Below are positions 1-7,431 of a stretch of DNA of 16,400 bases, in pieces. The stretch's first letter is position 1, and the number at the start of each line of letters is the position of its first letter. Position numbers and translations under genes: made by a program. This DNA is from JAUVKA01 sp964465145 (GTDB lineage: Bacteria > Bacteroidota > Bacteroidia > Bacteroidales > UBA12481): assembly GCA_964465145.1 (NCBI GenBank), contig CAYXJR010000088.1, forward strand, positions 1 to 16,400, in the 5' to 3' direction. The notes below the pieces were generated by a model. It had not been told where the DNA came from and did not search any database. It saw nothing but the letters and a program-made list of their open reading frames with translations.

Positions 1-329
1 GAATTATTAAACTTTTGCCAAGAATTACACGAATATTATTGATAAGATACTAAAGCTTTCAACATTTCTTCCAGAGTCTCTCCTTCAGCTCCGTTGGCCG
101 CCATAGACAGGGCTATGTAGGCACTGTAGGGCGATACGGCCAGGTTTTCATCCCCCTGATCCATTAAAACCTGTTCGAACAATTTCAAAGAAAAATCAAC
201 CTCATTATTTAACAAATTGGATTTTACTTTTGAGATCTCTGCCTGGCTTGGCGGATCTTCACCTTCTTTCTCACAGGATAAAAAGAAAAAAGAGCAGGTA
301 AAAAGAATAAGGATGGTATTTATTTTCAT
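1..329 (-). pseudogene. Broken serpin lipoprotein (N-terminal part, frameshifted)
   Basis: Starting at 329, the frame codes for 97 residues and stops at 36-38. Residues 1-19 form a lipoprotein signal peptide (Phe-Leu-Ser-Cys at the cleavage site, Cys19), followed by an acidic EKEGED stretch of the kind that directs Bacteroidetes lipoproteins to the cell surface. The rest matches the start of a serpin fold, including DENLAVSPYS and the NGAEGET motif, and aligns with the neighbouring intact serpin. Serpins are normally about 370-400 residues, so most of the protein, including the reactive loop, is missing from this frame. In the next frame, bases 1-43 read INNIRVILGKSLI, which aligns with INKLYRDLTLALV of the neighbour. 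A small indel, about 11 bases missing relative to the paralogue, would explain the break. I infer a decaying tandem duplicate. The left window edge prevents checking the remainder, and a sequencing error is possible. Confidence 0.7.
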
Positions 330-446
330 GGCGTATCAGTCAAATAATTAATTCCAAAGCCTTGGAGGGGGCCATGATCAAGGGCAATTCAAAGTTATGG
401 ATTCATTATCACATAAAAAAGAAAAACAAAAGGTAACTAAACAGGC

Positions 447-1661
447 CTAAATAGATGGATCCATGACCCTTCCGGCGAATAAAATTGACCCTGTGGTTTT
501 TTCAGCTATTAGATAAACAAAAGGCCTGTCGGCAATGAAAAATTCTCCGGAAATACTCGTCAATTCAATCTCAACTGAGGTCACAGCCGCAGCTTCCGTA
601 CCTTCTTCATTCACCTCAATGAAAGTTTTATGCTTAACATCACTGATCCGAAGAGGTAAGCCTGGTGCAATATCAGAAAAGTCAGCAGCATCGGTGAAAG
701 CTACTCCCATCCCCATATCGGTTAAAACCGGCACTAATGAGGTCTCAAACTCGGATTTCCATTTAGGCAATTGTAATTTAACCTCTTTGACTTCATGAAA
801 CATCGGTAAATAGTTTTTCCAGGAATCATTATCCAAAATAGCAGTGATTTCCCTGACCTTGTGAGAATCATGGGGTACCAGAACATACATAGCCCAATTA
901 CCCTTCCCATATGGCAATTCCACTGCATTAAATACCTCCGTCTTCATCATATTCAGATCCGCTTCTTGTTTCATGCTGGGAACCTGCTTGCTTATGCCAC
1001 TTTCCAGGTAAAAAGGCCTGTCTTGCGTTTCCTTTTCGTCAAATTCGTACTGCCAGGTTCCTTTGAAATAAATAGCGTTAATAAGGAACATGAATGATTG
1101 GGGAGATATTTGATCAACAATTGATTCGATTTTCTTATGCGTTTGATCAGATACCCAATCATTAATTACATCCTTGGCCCCCGGATCTGCAAAATCGAGA
1201 GATTGTACCTGAGCGTTGTAATAGGCTTCATTTCTCAAAACGAAATCTTCCAGGATATGAAAATCATTTCTATACCAAATGCTATTTGCAATTCCCAGAT
1301 TAACCTTTGGATCATCTGAAACAAGAGCAAGGGTCAGATCCCGGTACAATTTATTTATCTCATCCCGGGTGAATCCTGCCAGCTTCAGGGTTTCCTCCAT
1401 AGCAATACCAGTTTCCCCTGCTGCTCCATTGTAAGTCATGGCCAGTGCCAGCGAGATGCTCAGCGGACTGACACACAGGTTCTCATCCGGTTTTGCATCG
1501 GCAATGACCCGCTGAAATAAATCAAATCCAAAATCATTATCCGAGTCAATTAATGCTTTTGTTTTCTGAGGCAGATTCCCCAATTCAGGAATATCTTCCT
1601 TATCACACCCGGTAACAATGATGATAACAGACATGAGTGCAACAATCAATATTTTTTTCAT
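447..1661 (-). CDS. Serpin-family protease inhibitor, lipoprotein
   Basis: This 404-residue protein is a full-length serpin. Residues 1-18 are a lipoprotein signal with the lipobox Val-Thr-Gly-Cys (Cys19), followed by the charged DKED, so it is likely anchored to the outer membrane and possibly surface exposed. The serpin core is complete: DENLCVSPLS near residue 60, NSIWYRND, the breach-region stretch MFLINAIYFKGTWQYEF, and the C-terminal DRPFVYLIAEKTTGSILFAGRV. The reactive-loop hinge EEGTEAAA (352-359) has Thr at P14 and small residues at P12-P10, the pattern of inhibitory rather than non-inhibitory serpins. Counting from the hinge and from the conserved Pro-Phe places P1 at Thr368 or Ser369, suggesting a target that cuts after small residues, such as an elastase- or subtilisin-like protease. 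That specificity is inference. It would protect envelope proteins from host, predator or competitor proteases. A broken paralogue follows 117 bases downstream. Confidence 0.93.
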   Translation of the reverse strand: MKKILIVALMSVIIIVTGCDKEDIPELGNLPQKTKALIDSDNDFGFDLFQRVIADAKPDENLCVSPLSISLALAMTYNGAAGETGIAMEETLKLAGFTRDEINKLYRDLTLALVSDDPKVNLGIANSIWYRNDFHILEDFVLRNEAYYNAQVQSLDFADPGAKDVINDWVSDQTHKKIESIVDQISPQSFMFLINAIYFKGTWQYEFDEKETQDRPFYLESGISKQVPSMKQEADLNMMKTEVFNAVELPYGKGNWAMYVLVPHDSHKVREITAILDNDSWKNYLPMFHEVKEVKLQLPKWKSEFETSLVPVLTDMGMGVAFTDAADFSDIAPGLPLRISDVKHKTFIEVNEEGTEAAAVTSVEIELTSISGEFFIADRPFVYLIAEKTTGSILFAGRVMDPSI

Positions 1662-1688
1662 AATCCGTCAATTAAGTTAAAATCTCCA

Positions 1689-1711
1689 ATGTTAATTATC
1701 ACTATTAACAT
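1689..1711. promoter_or_regulatory. Perfect palindrome upstream of the serpin gene
   Basis: ATGTTAAT and ATTAACAT form a perfect 8-base inverted repeat with a 7-base spacer, 27 bases upstream of the serpin start codon. It lies just downstream of a weak promoter-like match (CAAAATTC on the plus strand at 1727-1734, one mismatch to the Bacteroidetes TAnnTTTG element). It could be an operator or a weak AT-rich RNA stem. Its function is inferred from position only. Confidence 0.4.
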
Positions 1712-1792
1712 GGCGATCATAATAAGCAAAATTCATACCACAAGGGATCATAAAGGGAAAAAATGGTGATACAATATCTTATACGCAAGGTT

Positions 1793-2836
1793 CTACACCT
1801 TTCCTTTATGCACCACCTTTTTCAGCTTAATAATTTGATCTGGAGATCCCAGAACAAAGAATTTATCATTCTCGGACAGCTTGGTATCCGGGGAGGGATT
1901 GAACAGGTATTCTCCAGCTTCAGTTTTTATACCCACTATAGTCGCTCCGGAATTTGTTCGTACTTCCATATCCCTAATGGTCCCTTTTATGTATTCAGAG
2001 GTAATATCCTTCCCGCAAATTTCCTCCAGGCTGACTTTGTTCTCCGTTTGAAGTAGAATATTCTCGACAAACTCAACTACATCGGGTTGGATCACCAGTT
2101 TGGCCATCCTGATACCCCCGATCTTGTCTGGCATTATAATATTGGTCGCACCAGCTCTTTTTAGTTTCACATCACTATGGTCATCCGAGGCCCGTGATAT
2201 TATAGTCATTTTTGGATTCATACTTCGCGCAGTGAGCACCACAAATGTATTGTCGGCATCATTAGGGAAGGTAGTGATAAGTGCTTTTGCCCTGTTCACA
2301 CCGGCGCGTTCCAGTATTTCATCATAGGTAGCATTACCATGAATAAAAAGATCGATCCCATCTTCCTTGATCTGGTTGATCACCTCTTCATCTTGTTCAA
2401 TAACAATAAAAGGCTGATGATGCTCACCAAGTTCAATTGTACTCTGTTTACCATTACGGCCGTAACCGCAAACTATAACATGTCCTTCCATGCGTAAGAT
2501 CCTCCTGACCAGTTTTCGTTTTCGAAAAATATACCTGAATCCTCCATCAATCACAAAACGGGATACTGAAGTAATCACATAACCAAAAACCCCCAGTGAG
2601 GTAACTATCAGGAAAATCGTGAAAAACATTCCCGGCGGGGATAGTGGCCTTATCTCTCCATATCCAACAGTAGCAATTGTAATAATCACCATAAAAAGGG
2701 ATTCGACGAAGGAATAGCCCTCAATAATCCTATATCCCACAACCCCGATCACCACAACCACAAGCAAAAGAATCCCAGCCAAGTAAATGGTGCTGAGGCT
2801 GATCGGTCGCAGATTTGAATCCTTTTTTTTATTCAT
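1793..2836 (-). CDS. Two-helix potassium channel with RCK (TrkA-N/TrkA-C) domain
   Basis: This 347-residue membrane protein has the layout of MthK-type potassium channels. A first transmembrane helix spans about residues 13-38, then a pore loop with the selectivity filter TVGYGE (56-61), then a second helix (about 70-92). The cytoplasmic RCK/TrkA-N domain starts near 118 with the Rossmann signature CGYGRNG (Gly124, Gly126, Gly129) and an acidic residue at the end of the second strand (Glu147), typical of nucleotide-binding RCK domains. A TrkA-C domain follows from about 258 to 340. Four subunits form the pore, and RCK domains assemble into a gating ring that responds to calcium or nucleotides in studied relatives. 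The ligand here is unknown. Met116 sits at the domain boundary behind a perfect Shine-Dalgarno sequence. The gene is 65 bases downstream of the DUF2851 gene. Confidence 0.92.
   Translation of the reverse strand: MNKKKDSNLRPISLSTIYLAGILLLVVVVIGVVGYRIIEGYSFVESLFMVIITIATVGYGEIRPLSPPGMFFTIFLIVTSLGVFGYVITSVSRFVIDGGFRYIFRKRKLVRRILRMEGHVIVCGYGRNGKQSTIELGEHHQPFIVIEQDEEVINQIKEDGIDLFIHGNATYDEILERAGVNRAKALITTFPNDADNTFVVLTARSMNPKMTIISRASDDHSDVKLKRAGATNIIMPDKIGGIRMAKLVIQPDVVEFVENILLQTENKVSLEEICGKDITSEYIKGTIRDMEVRTNSGATIVGIKTEAGEYLFNPSPDTKLSENDKFFVLGSPDQIIKLKKVVHKGKV
2489..2506 (-). promoter_or_regulatory. Possible internal translation start for a free RCK domain
   Basis: On the minus strand AGGAGG (2506-2501) is followed after 9 bases by ATG (2491-2489), which is Met116 of the channel and lies two residues before the RCK Rossmann fold. 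Translation from here would give a soluble 232-residue RCK/TrkA-C protein. The same arrangement is known in MthK, whose gating ring includes RCK subunits made from an internal Met at the domain boundary. The AGGAGG also encodes Arg-Arg in frame, and Bacteroidota depend little on Shine-Dalgarno sequences, so use of the site is inference. Confidence 0.4.
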
Positions 2837-2901
2837 TCTGATAAACCCAAAAAACAGAGGTTATTGGGAAAAATTCAGATATCCAAGATACGAAATCCTG
2901 A

Positions 2902-4170
2902 TTATTTTTCAGATCCCAGAATCAATTGACCAATCTTACAAGCTATACATTTTTTTTGTGTACAATAATTACGGTAAATGAAGAAAAAAGATTGAGAGTA
3001 AAAAGCATTTGGGATTCTGAAGCCAATTTCCTCCCATTGGCGTATAACTCTATTATCCTCCGCAGGTAGTTTTTCCAACTGATCCAACCATGATTCAATA
3101 GCATCAGACACACCATTCCTGTCGTTGAAAAATCCATTCAGAGGCAGAAAAACATTTATCATTAAAAGTAGTTTGGAACTCTCTCCAATATTTGGTACGA
3201 TTCCTGAAGATTTTTTGCCTATATCATAGTGTGACTTCCAGTAAGCAGAAGTTTGAATTTCTAATTCCTTTAGTTCCGTTGAGCAGGCTATTTCTAAGCT
3301 GCGGTCAACAAGGTTTTGACCTACAGATAAAAAAGAACATAACTGAGCCAGCCGAATCGGCGGAAAATTACCCGGCCGCATTCGAAGATATTTCCAACGT
3401 AGTCCCAATGGCTGAATCATATTATATTTTCTGCATAAATAATTGTATTCCGTACGCATGGCAGCCAGGTATGGATCGCTATGCCTCTCAGGCAACATTC
3501 CTGACTGGCCAAAAAACATGCTCTCCAATTGAAAAAGATTGGCATAATGCCTTTCCACCCAGCCGGGATTAACAGACCTGCCCAGGATCTCCATTGGATG
3601 ATGATTTTTCCCAAAGCCGAATCCTCTGCAGATGGTTTGTAGAAACAGCTCTTTCCAACCTCCCCGGTTTTCCCGCAATTTAATACTTAAACTTTTCATC
3701 CGTTCCTCCATCCTTTCAACTCCCATAGAAACAATGGCATTCTCCACTTTCACAGGGGAAATATCCTGCCATCGTTGTCCACATGGGATTGGTTTAAGCT
3801 CTGCCAATAATTGCTGATACCGTGAAAAGAAACCTGGATTGATTTTAAGTTCGGCAGTTGGTATGTCAATACCTGCTGAATTCCTAACTTGCTTATCTGC
3901 AGTATAAACCACGTGGAGAATCACAGGATCATAAGCAGGATCAAACTGATGTTTATGATATTCCCAATCGCGGGAATTGATATGTATTTCTACGTGACCA
4001 ACCCATAGTATGTTGTCTATCATTAGCTTTGCCTCCAGAAAATCCGGTCCGGCATCCCGGTTATAATTGCCCGGGCTAATAACCTGAATTGTTTTTCCAC
4101 TGGTGGTCACCAAATCCGACGAATTATACAAGGCATATCGCCAGATGTAATGCAAGAATTCCTCATTCAT
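2902..4170 (-). CDS. DUF2851 family protein of unknown function
   Basis: This 422-residue protein is recognisable as the DUF2851 family, widespread in Bacteroidota and without an established function. The N-terminal third carries the conserved core: DAGPDFLEAKL (39-49), WVGHVEIH (56-63), a Ser-Arg-Asp-Trp motif (66-69), HKH near 72-74 and VILHVVYT (83-90). Further on are CRGFGFGKN and a basic, mostly helical region. The C terminus ends with a cysteine cluster, Cys403-x4-Cys408-x2-Cys411, which could bind a metal. There is no signal peptide or membrane helix, so it is probably cytoplasmic. The spacing of Pro-Asp and Glu-x-His recalls PD-(D/E)xK nucleases, but I cannot show homology. It lies 95 bases downstream of pyrF, with a purine-rich AAAAGGG ahead of the start codon held inside an inverted repeat. 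Confidence 0.85.
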   Translation of the reverse strand: MNEEFLHYIWRYALYNSSDLVTTSGKTIQVISPGNYNRDAGPDFLEAKLMIDNILWVGHVEIHINSRDWEYHKHQFDPAYDPVILHVVYTADKQVRNSAGIDIPTAELKINPGFFSRYQQLLAELKPIPCGQRWQDISPVKVENAIVSMGVERMEERMKSLSIKLRENRGGWKELFLQTICRGFGFGKNHHPMEILGRSVNPGWVERHYANLFQLESMFFGQSGMLPERHSDPYLAAMRTEYNYLCRKYNMIQPLGLRWKYLRMRPGNFPPIRLAQLCSFLSVGQNLVDRSLEIACSTELKELEIQTSAYWKSHYDIGKKSSGIVPNIGESSKLLLMINVFLPLNGFFNDRNGVSDAIESWLDQLEKLPAEDNRVIRQWEEIGFRIPNAFYSQSFFFIYRNYCTQKKCIACKIGQLILGSEK

Positions 4171-4173
4171 TCT

Positions 4174-4193
4174 TATACCCTTTTATTGGTATA
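4174..4193. repeat. Inverted repeat at the DUF2851 start
   Basis: TATACC and GGTATA form a perfect 6-base inverted repeat with an 8-base spacer, beginning 3 bases before the DUF2851 start codon. In the mRNA, the loop and the downstream arm contain the AAAAGGG ribosome-binding sequence. Either a small translational hairpin or a protein site is possible. Confidence 0.35.
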
Positions 4194-4265
4194 GATGAAC
4201 AAGTGGGTCAAAAATGGAAAAAAATCGTTAAGGATGCCTGATATTTCAGGACTACAGGATTAAAT

Positions 4266-5078
4266 TTACAAGTAACCGGCCATTTTTCCCTTAATTGCGG
4301 ATGCTGCGGCAGCTGATTTTTCTGCAAAATCAGAACCTGAAGAGGCATAAAGGATGCCTCTTGAACTATTTATCAATAATCCTCCAAGTGGGGTTTTTCC
4401 GTACTTCATAACCTCATCCAGGCTTCCCCCCTGGGCCCCAACACCCGGGACCAGTAAGAAATTATCTGGTATCAGGTTTCTTATTTTAAGTAAATGGCTG
4501 GATTTTGTAGCTCCTACCACATACATAAGATTATCCGTAGTGCCCCAGGATTTGCTTATCTCGATGACCTCCTCGTAAAGAAATCTCCCTGTGTCCATCA
4601 GCTGAAGTTGAAAATCACGGGCTCCTGTATTAGAAGTTAAGCCCAGAAGTATAACCCATTTTCCCGGAAAACTTAAAAAGGGATCAACAGTATCCCTGCC
4701 CATATAGGGAGAAAGAGTTATTGCATCAAAATCAAAAGAGACAAAATAGGTTAACGCATATTGCCGGGCTGTATTACCAATATCTCCCCTTTTAGCATCG
4801 GCGATTATGAATATTGATGGATCAGTTGACCTTATGTAATCAACCGTTTTCTCAAGGGATCTCCAGCCTGCTATTCCCTGCGACTCATAGAATGCAAGAT
4901 TGGGTTTATACGCGACTGCCAGGTGGTGTGTAGCATCTATAATAGCCTTGTTAAAGGTAAAAACGGGGTCATTTTCGCGCCGGACCACCTCCGGAAGTTG
5001 ATGGGGATCTGGATCCAGACCTATGCACAGGCAGGATCCTTTCTTCTGAATTTCCTGGTATAACTCGCGTGCCGTCAT
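4266..5078 (-). CDS. pyrF: Orotidine 5'-phosphate decarboxylase
   Basis: This 270-residue enzyme decarboxylates orotidine monophosphate to UMP, the last step of de novo pyrimidine synthesis, in the cytoplasm. The sequence shows the TIM-barrel landmarks of the longer (type 2) PyrF subfamily: CIGLDPDP with Asp22, AYKPNLAFYES with Lys58, and the catalytic signature DAKRGDIGNTA at 94-104, whose Asp94, Lys96 and Asp99 belong to the catalytic Asp/Lys network. VPGVGAQGG and LINSSRGILYAS near the C terminus are the phosphate-binding loops. The length fits the subfamily. The start codon follows the prfA stop with only 2 bases between, so the two are almost certainly co-transcribed and perhaps translationally coupled. 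Confidence 0.96.
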   Translation of the reverse strand: MTARELYQEIQKKGSCLCIGLDPDPHQLPEVVRRENDPVFTFNKAIIDATHHLAVAYKPNLAFYESQGIAGWRSLEKTVDYIRSTDPSIFIIADAKRGDIGNTARQYALTYFVSFDFDAITLSPYMGRDTVDPFLSFPGKWVILLGLTSNTGARDFQLQLMDTGRFLYEEVIEISKSWGTTDNLMYVVGATKSSHLLKIRNLIPDNFLLVPGVGAQGGSLDEVMKYGKTPLGGLLINSSRGILYASSGSDFAEKSAAAASAIKGKMAGYL

Positions 5079-5080
5079 TA

Positions 5081-6157
5081 TTAAACCATATCTGAAGCTT
5101 TAAGCCGTTCAGTATTTTCCGCGATCGTTAATTTATCAATTATTTCCTGAATATTACCATCTAAAATGGATGGAAGATTATAAATGGTCAAAGAAATGCG
5201 GTGATCAGTCATTCTGCCTTGTGGATAATTATAAGTACGGATCTTTGCAGAACGGTCGCCTGTAGAAACCATAGTTTTGCGTTTAGAAGAGATCTGGTCG
5301 AGGTATTTTTGATATTCGATGTTATATAAACGAGTACGCAGTTCCTCCATGGCCTTGTCTTTATTCTTGATCTGGGATTTCTGATCCTGGCAGGTTACCA
5401 CAATACCTGTTGGGACATGAGTCAGGCGTACAGCAGAGTAAGTGGTATTCACCGACTGGCCTCCCGGTCCAGAAGAACAGTATGTATCCACCCGGATATC
5501 AGCAGGAAGCAATTCTATATCAAATTCTTCAGCTTCTGGCAATACTGCCACGCTTGCTGCCGATGTGTGTACCCGCCCCTGGGTTTCTGTTTGAGGAACA
5601 CGTTGCACCCGGTGCACTCCTGATTCATATTTCATTATGCCATAAACACCATTTCCGCTGACCTTAAAGATAATTTCCTTGTATCCGCCAGAGGTTCCTT
5701 CTGTAATGTTATTTATACTTAGTTTCCAGCCCCGTGATTCGCAAAATTTAGTATACATCCTGAAAAGATCACCGGCAAAAATGCTGGCTTCATCCCCTCC
5801 TGTACCTGCCCTGATCTCAATGACTGCATTTTTATCATCCTCTGGATCAGCGGGAAGAAGGAGTATGCGTATTTCTTCATCCATCTCTGTTTTACGGATT
5901 TGAAGAAGGTGCAATTCCTCTTTCGCCATTTCCCTCATCTCCTCATCCTTTTCATGATCCAGGATTTGTTTTGTTGATTGAATGTTATTAACCACATCCC
6001 TGTAGGTCAGGTATGCATCATAAACCTTTTTTAATTCTTTATATTCCTTATTGAGTTTGATATACTTTTTCATATCAGCCATTACACCAGGCTGGTTAAT
6101 TAGCTCACCTACCTCCTTAAATCGTTTTGCAACTCCTTCTAGTTTTTCTATTAACAT
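5081..6157 (-). CDS. prfA: Peptide chain release factor 1
   Basis: This 358-residue protein terminates translation at UAA and UAG. It has the normal RF1 length and layout: an N-terminal coiled-coil domain (to about 100), AGTGGDEASIFAGDL (117-131), the codon-recognition motif Pro-Gln-Thr (188-190, of the RF1 PxT type rather than the SPF of RF2), and the peptidyl-transferase motif GGQ (232-234) within CSSGPGGQSVNTT. The C-terminal GDRSAKIRTYNYPQGRMTDH is also typical. The Gln of GGQ is normally methylated by PrmC, which is encoded next to prfA in many bacteria but not here. The neighbours are purM (94 bases upstream) and pyrF (2 bases downstream). Confidence 0.97.
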   Translation of the reverse strand: MLIEKLEGVAKRFKEVGELINQPGVMADMKKYIKLNKEYKELKKVYDAYLTYRDVVNNIQSTKQILDHEKDEEMREMAKEELHLLQIRKTEMDEEIRILLLPADPEDDKNAVIEIRAGTGGDEASIFAGDLFRMYTKFCESRGWKLSINNITEGTSGGYKEIIFKVSGNGVYGIMKYESGVHRVQRVPQTETQGRVHTSAASVAVLPEAEEFDIELLPADIRVDTYCSSGPGGQSVNTTYSAVRLTHVPTGIVVTCQDQKSQIKNKDKAMEELRTRLYNIEYQKYLDQISSKRKTMVSTGDRSAKIRTYNYPQGRMTDHRISLTIYNLPSILDGNIQEIIDKLTIAENTERLKASDMV

Positions 6158-6200
6158 AATTTTAAATATTTGTGTATTGGATGCTTAAGAATTTTATTGG

Positions 6201-6230
6201 CAAAAGTCCTGTTCACGAGAGAAAGGACTG
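6201..6230 (-). terminator. Weak hairpin between purM and prfA
   Basis: On the minus strand AGTCCTTTC (6229-6221) pairs with GAACAGGACT (6214-6205), a 9-base-pair stem with one bulged C and a 6-base loop, followed by a run of only four T, the first of them closing the stem. It starts about 22 bases after the purM stop. It may terminate or attenuate purM transcription. The short T-run makes full termination doubtful. Confidence 0.4.
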
Positions 6231-6251
6231 GGGTAAGATCATTAACAGCAG

Positions 6252-7421
6252 CTAATAGAAAAAATCTCCGTATGCAGTTTTTAAAGTGAGTTTCTTTCCA
6301 GGATATTCTTCGCAATACCCAACAATACGGGCTTGAATCCCAAACTCTTCTGCCAATTCAATTGTTTTTCCGGCATATTCCCTGGGCAAATAAATTTCAA
6401 ATCTATGCCCCATATTAAATACCTTATACATTTCCTCCCAACGAGTCCCCGATTGTTCCTGAATAATTTGAAACAAGGGGGGAATCGGAAATAAATTGTC
6501 CTTGATTACATGGAGATTTTGAACGAAGTTTAAAATTTTTGTTTGAGCTCCTCCTGAGCAATGAATCATACCATGAATATGAGGACGCATTTCCGAAAGT
6601 ATTTTCTTAATTACTGGTGCATAAGTTCTTGTGGGAGACAGAACAAGTTTCCCAGCATCCATATTTAAATCTTCGAGTATATGGGTCAGCCTAAGTTTAC
6701 CCGAATAAACAAGTTCTTCAGGAAGATTACTGTCATATGATTCAGGATATTTTTCTCCCAGGTATTTGGCAAAAACGTCATGCCGTGCAGAGGTCAATCC
6801 ATTACTGCCCATACCTCCATTGTAGGAGCTTTCATAGGTAGTTTGTCCAGAAGAAGATAACCCGATGATCACATCACCGTCCTGAATGGCCTCATTGGAG
6901 ATAACCTCTGATCGACGCATCCTGGTGGCCACAGTGGAATCTACAATTATGGTACGAACAAGGTCGCCCACATCAGCTGTTTCTCCTCCTGTAAAAACCA
7001 TATTTATACCAAGCTTCTGCATTTCCTCGATCATCTCTGCTGTTCCCTGGATAATAGCCGAAATAACTTCGCCAGGAATCAGTTTCTTGTTCCTGCCGAT
7101 AGTGGATGAAACCAGAATGTTGTCAGTAGCTCCAACGCAGAGAAGGTCATCGATATTCATAACCATTGCATCCTGGGCAATTCCTTTCCAGACAGAAAGA
7201 TCACCAGTTTCCTTCCAATAAATATACGCCAGGGAAGATTTTGTGCCGGCCCCATCCGCATGCATGATGTTGCACCACTCAGGATCGCCTCCAAGGATAT
7301 CAGGAATTACCTTGCAGAATGCATTTGGGAAAATCCCTCTATCCAAATGACTAATAGCGGCATGCACATCTTCCTTTGATGAGGAAACCCCCCGACTTTG
7401 ATATCTTGATACTGGGTTCAT
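6252..7421 (-). CDS. purM: Phosphoribosylformylglycinamidine cyclo-ligase (AIR synthetase)
   Basis: This 389-residue enzyme closes the imidazole ring in de novo purine synthesis, converting FGAM to AIR with ATP, in the cytoplasm. The PurM signatures are present: the nucleotide-binding DGAGTK (56-61), AQDAMVMNIDDLLCVGA (about 82-98), FTGGETADVGDLVR, GLSSSGQTTYE, SPTRTYAPVIKK, the glycine-rich CSGGAQTK and FNMGHRFEIY near the C terminus. It is longer than the roughly 345-residue enterobacterial enzyme, as is usual for the Bacteroidetes branch. The start is well placed: a TAnnTTTG promoter element lies within the 24 bases separating it from the PorE-like gene, which leaves a very short leader. 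Confidence 0.95.
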   Translation of the reverse strand: MNPVSRYQSRGVSSSKEDVHAAISHLDRGIFPNAFCKVIPDILGGDPEWCNIMHADGAGTKSSLAYIYWKETGDLSVWKGIAQDAMVMNIDDLLCVGATDNILVSSTIGRNKKLIPGEVISAIIQGTAEMIEEMQKLGINMVFTGGETADVGDLVRTIIVDSTVATRMRRSEVISNEAIQDGDVIIGLSSSGQTTYESSYNGGMGSNGLTSARHDVFAKYLGEKYPESYDSNLPEELVYSGKLRLTHILEDLNMDAGKLVLSPTRTYAPVIKKILSEMRPHIHGMIHCSGGAQTKILNFVQNLHVIKDNLFPIPPLFQIIQEQSGTRWEEMYKVFNMGHRFEIYLPREYAGKTIELAEEFGIQARIVGYCEEYPGKKLTLKTAYGDFFY

Positions 7422-7431
7422 TTTCGAGGGG

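Noticed and set aside
350..380. TCCAA-TTGGA short inverted repeat between the two serpin genes
   Set aside because: Five pairs with a four-base loop and no T-run is too little to call a terminator or operator.
3192..3572. 126-codon open frame on the plus strand
   Set aside because: It is antisense to the DUF2851 gene and has no recognisable motif. The opposite frame carries the conserved family sequence.
4230..4250. CCTGA-TATT-TCAGG hairpin after pyrF as a terminator
   Set aside because: The stem is only five pairs and the T-run on the minus strand begins more than ten bases away, so it does not fit an intrinsic terminator.
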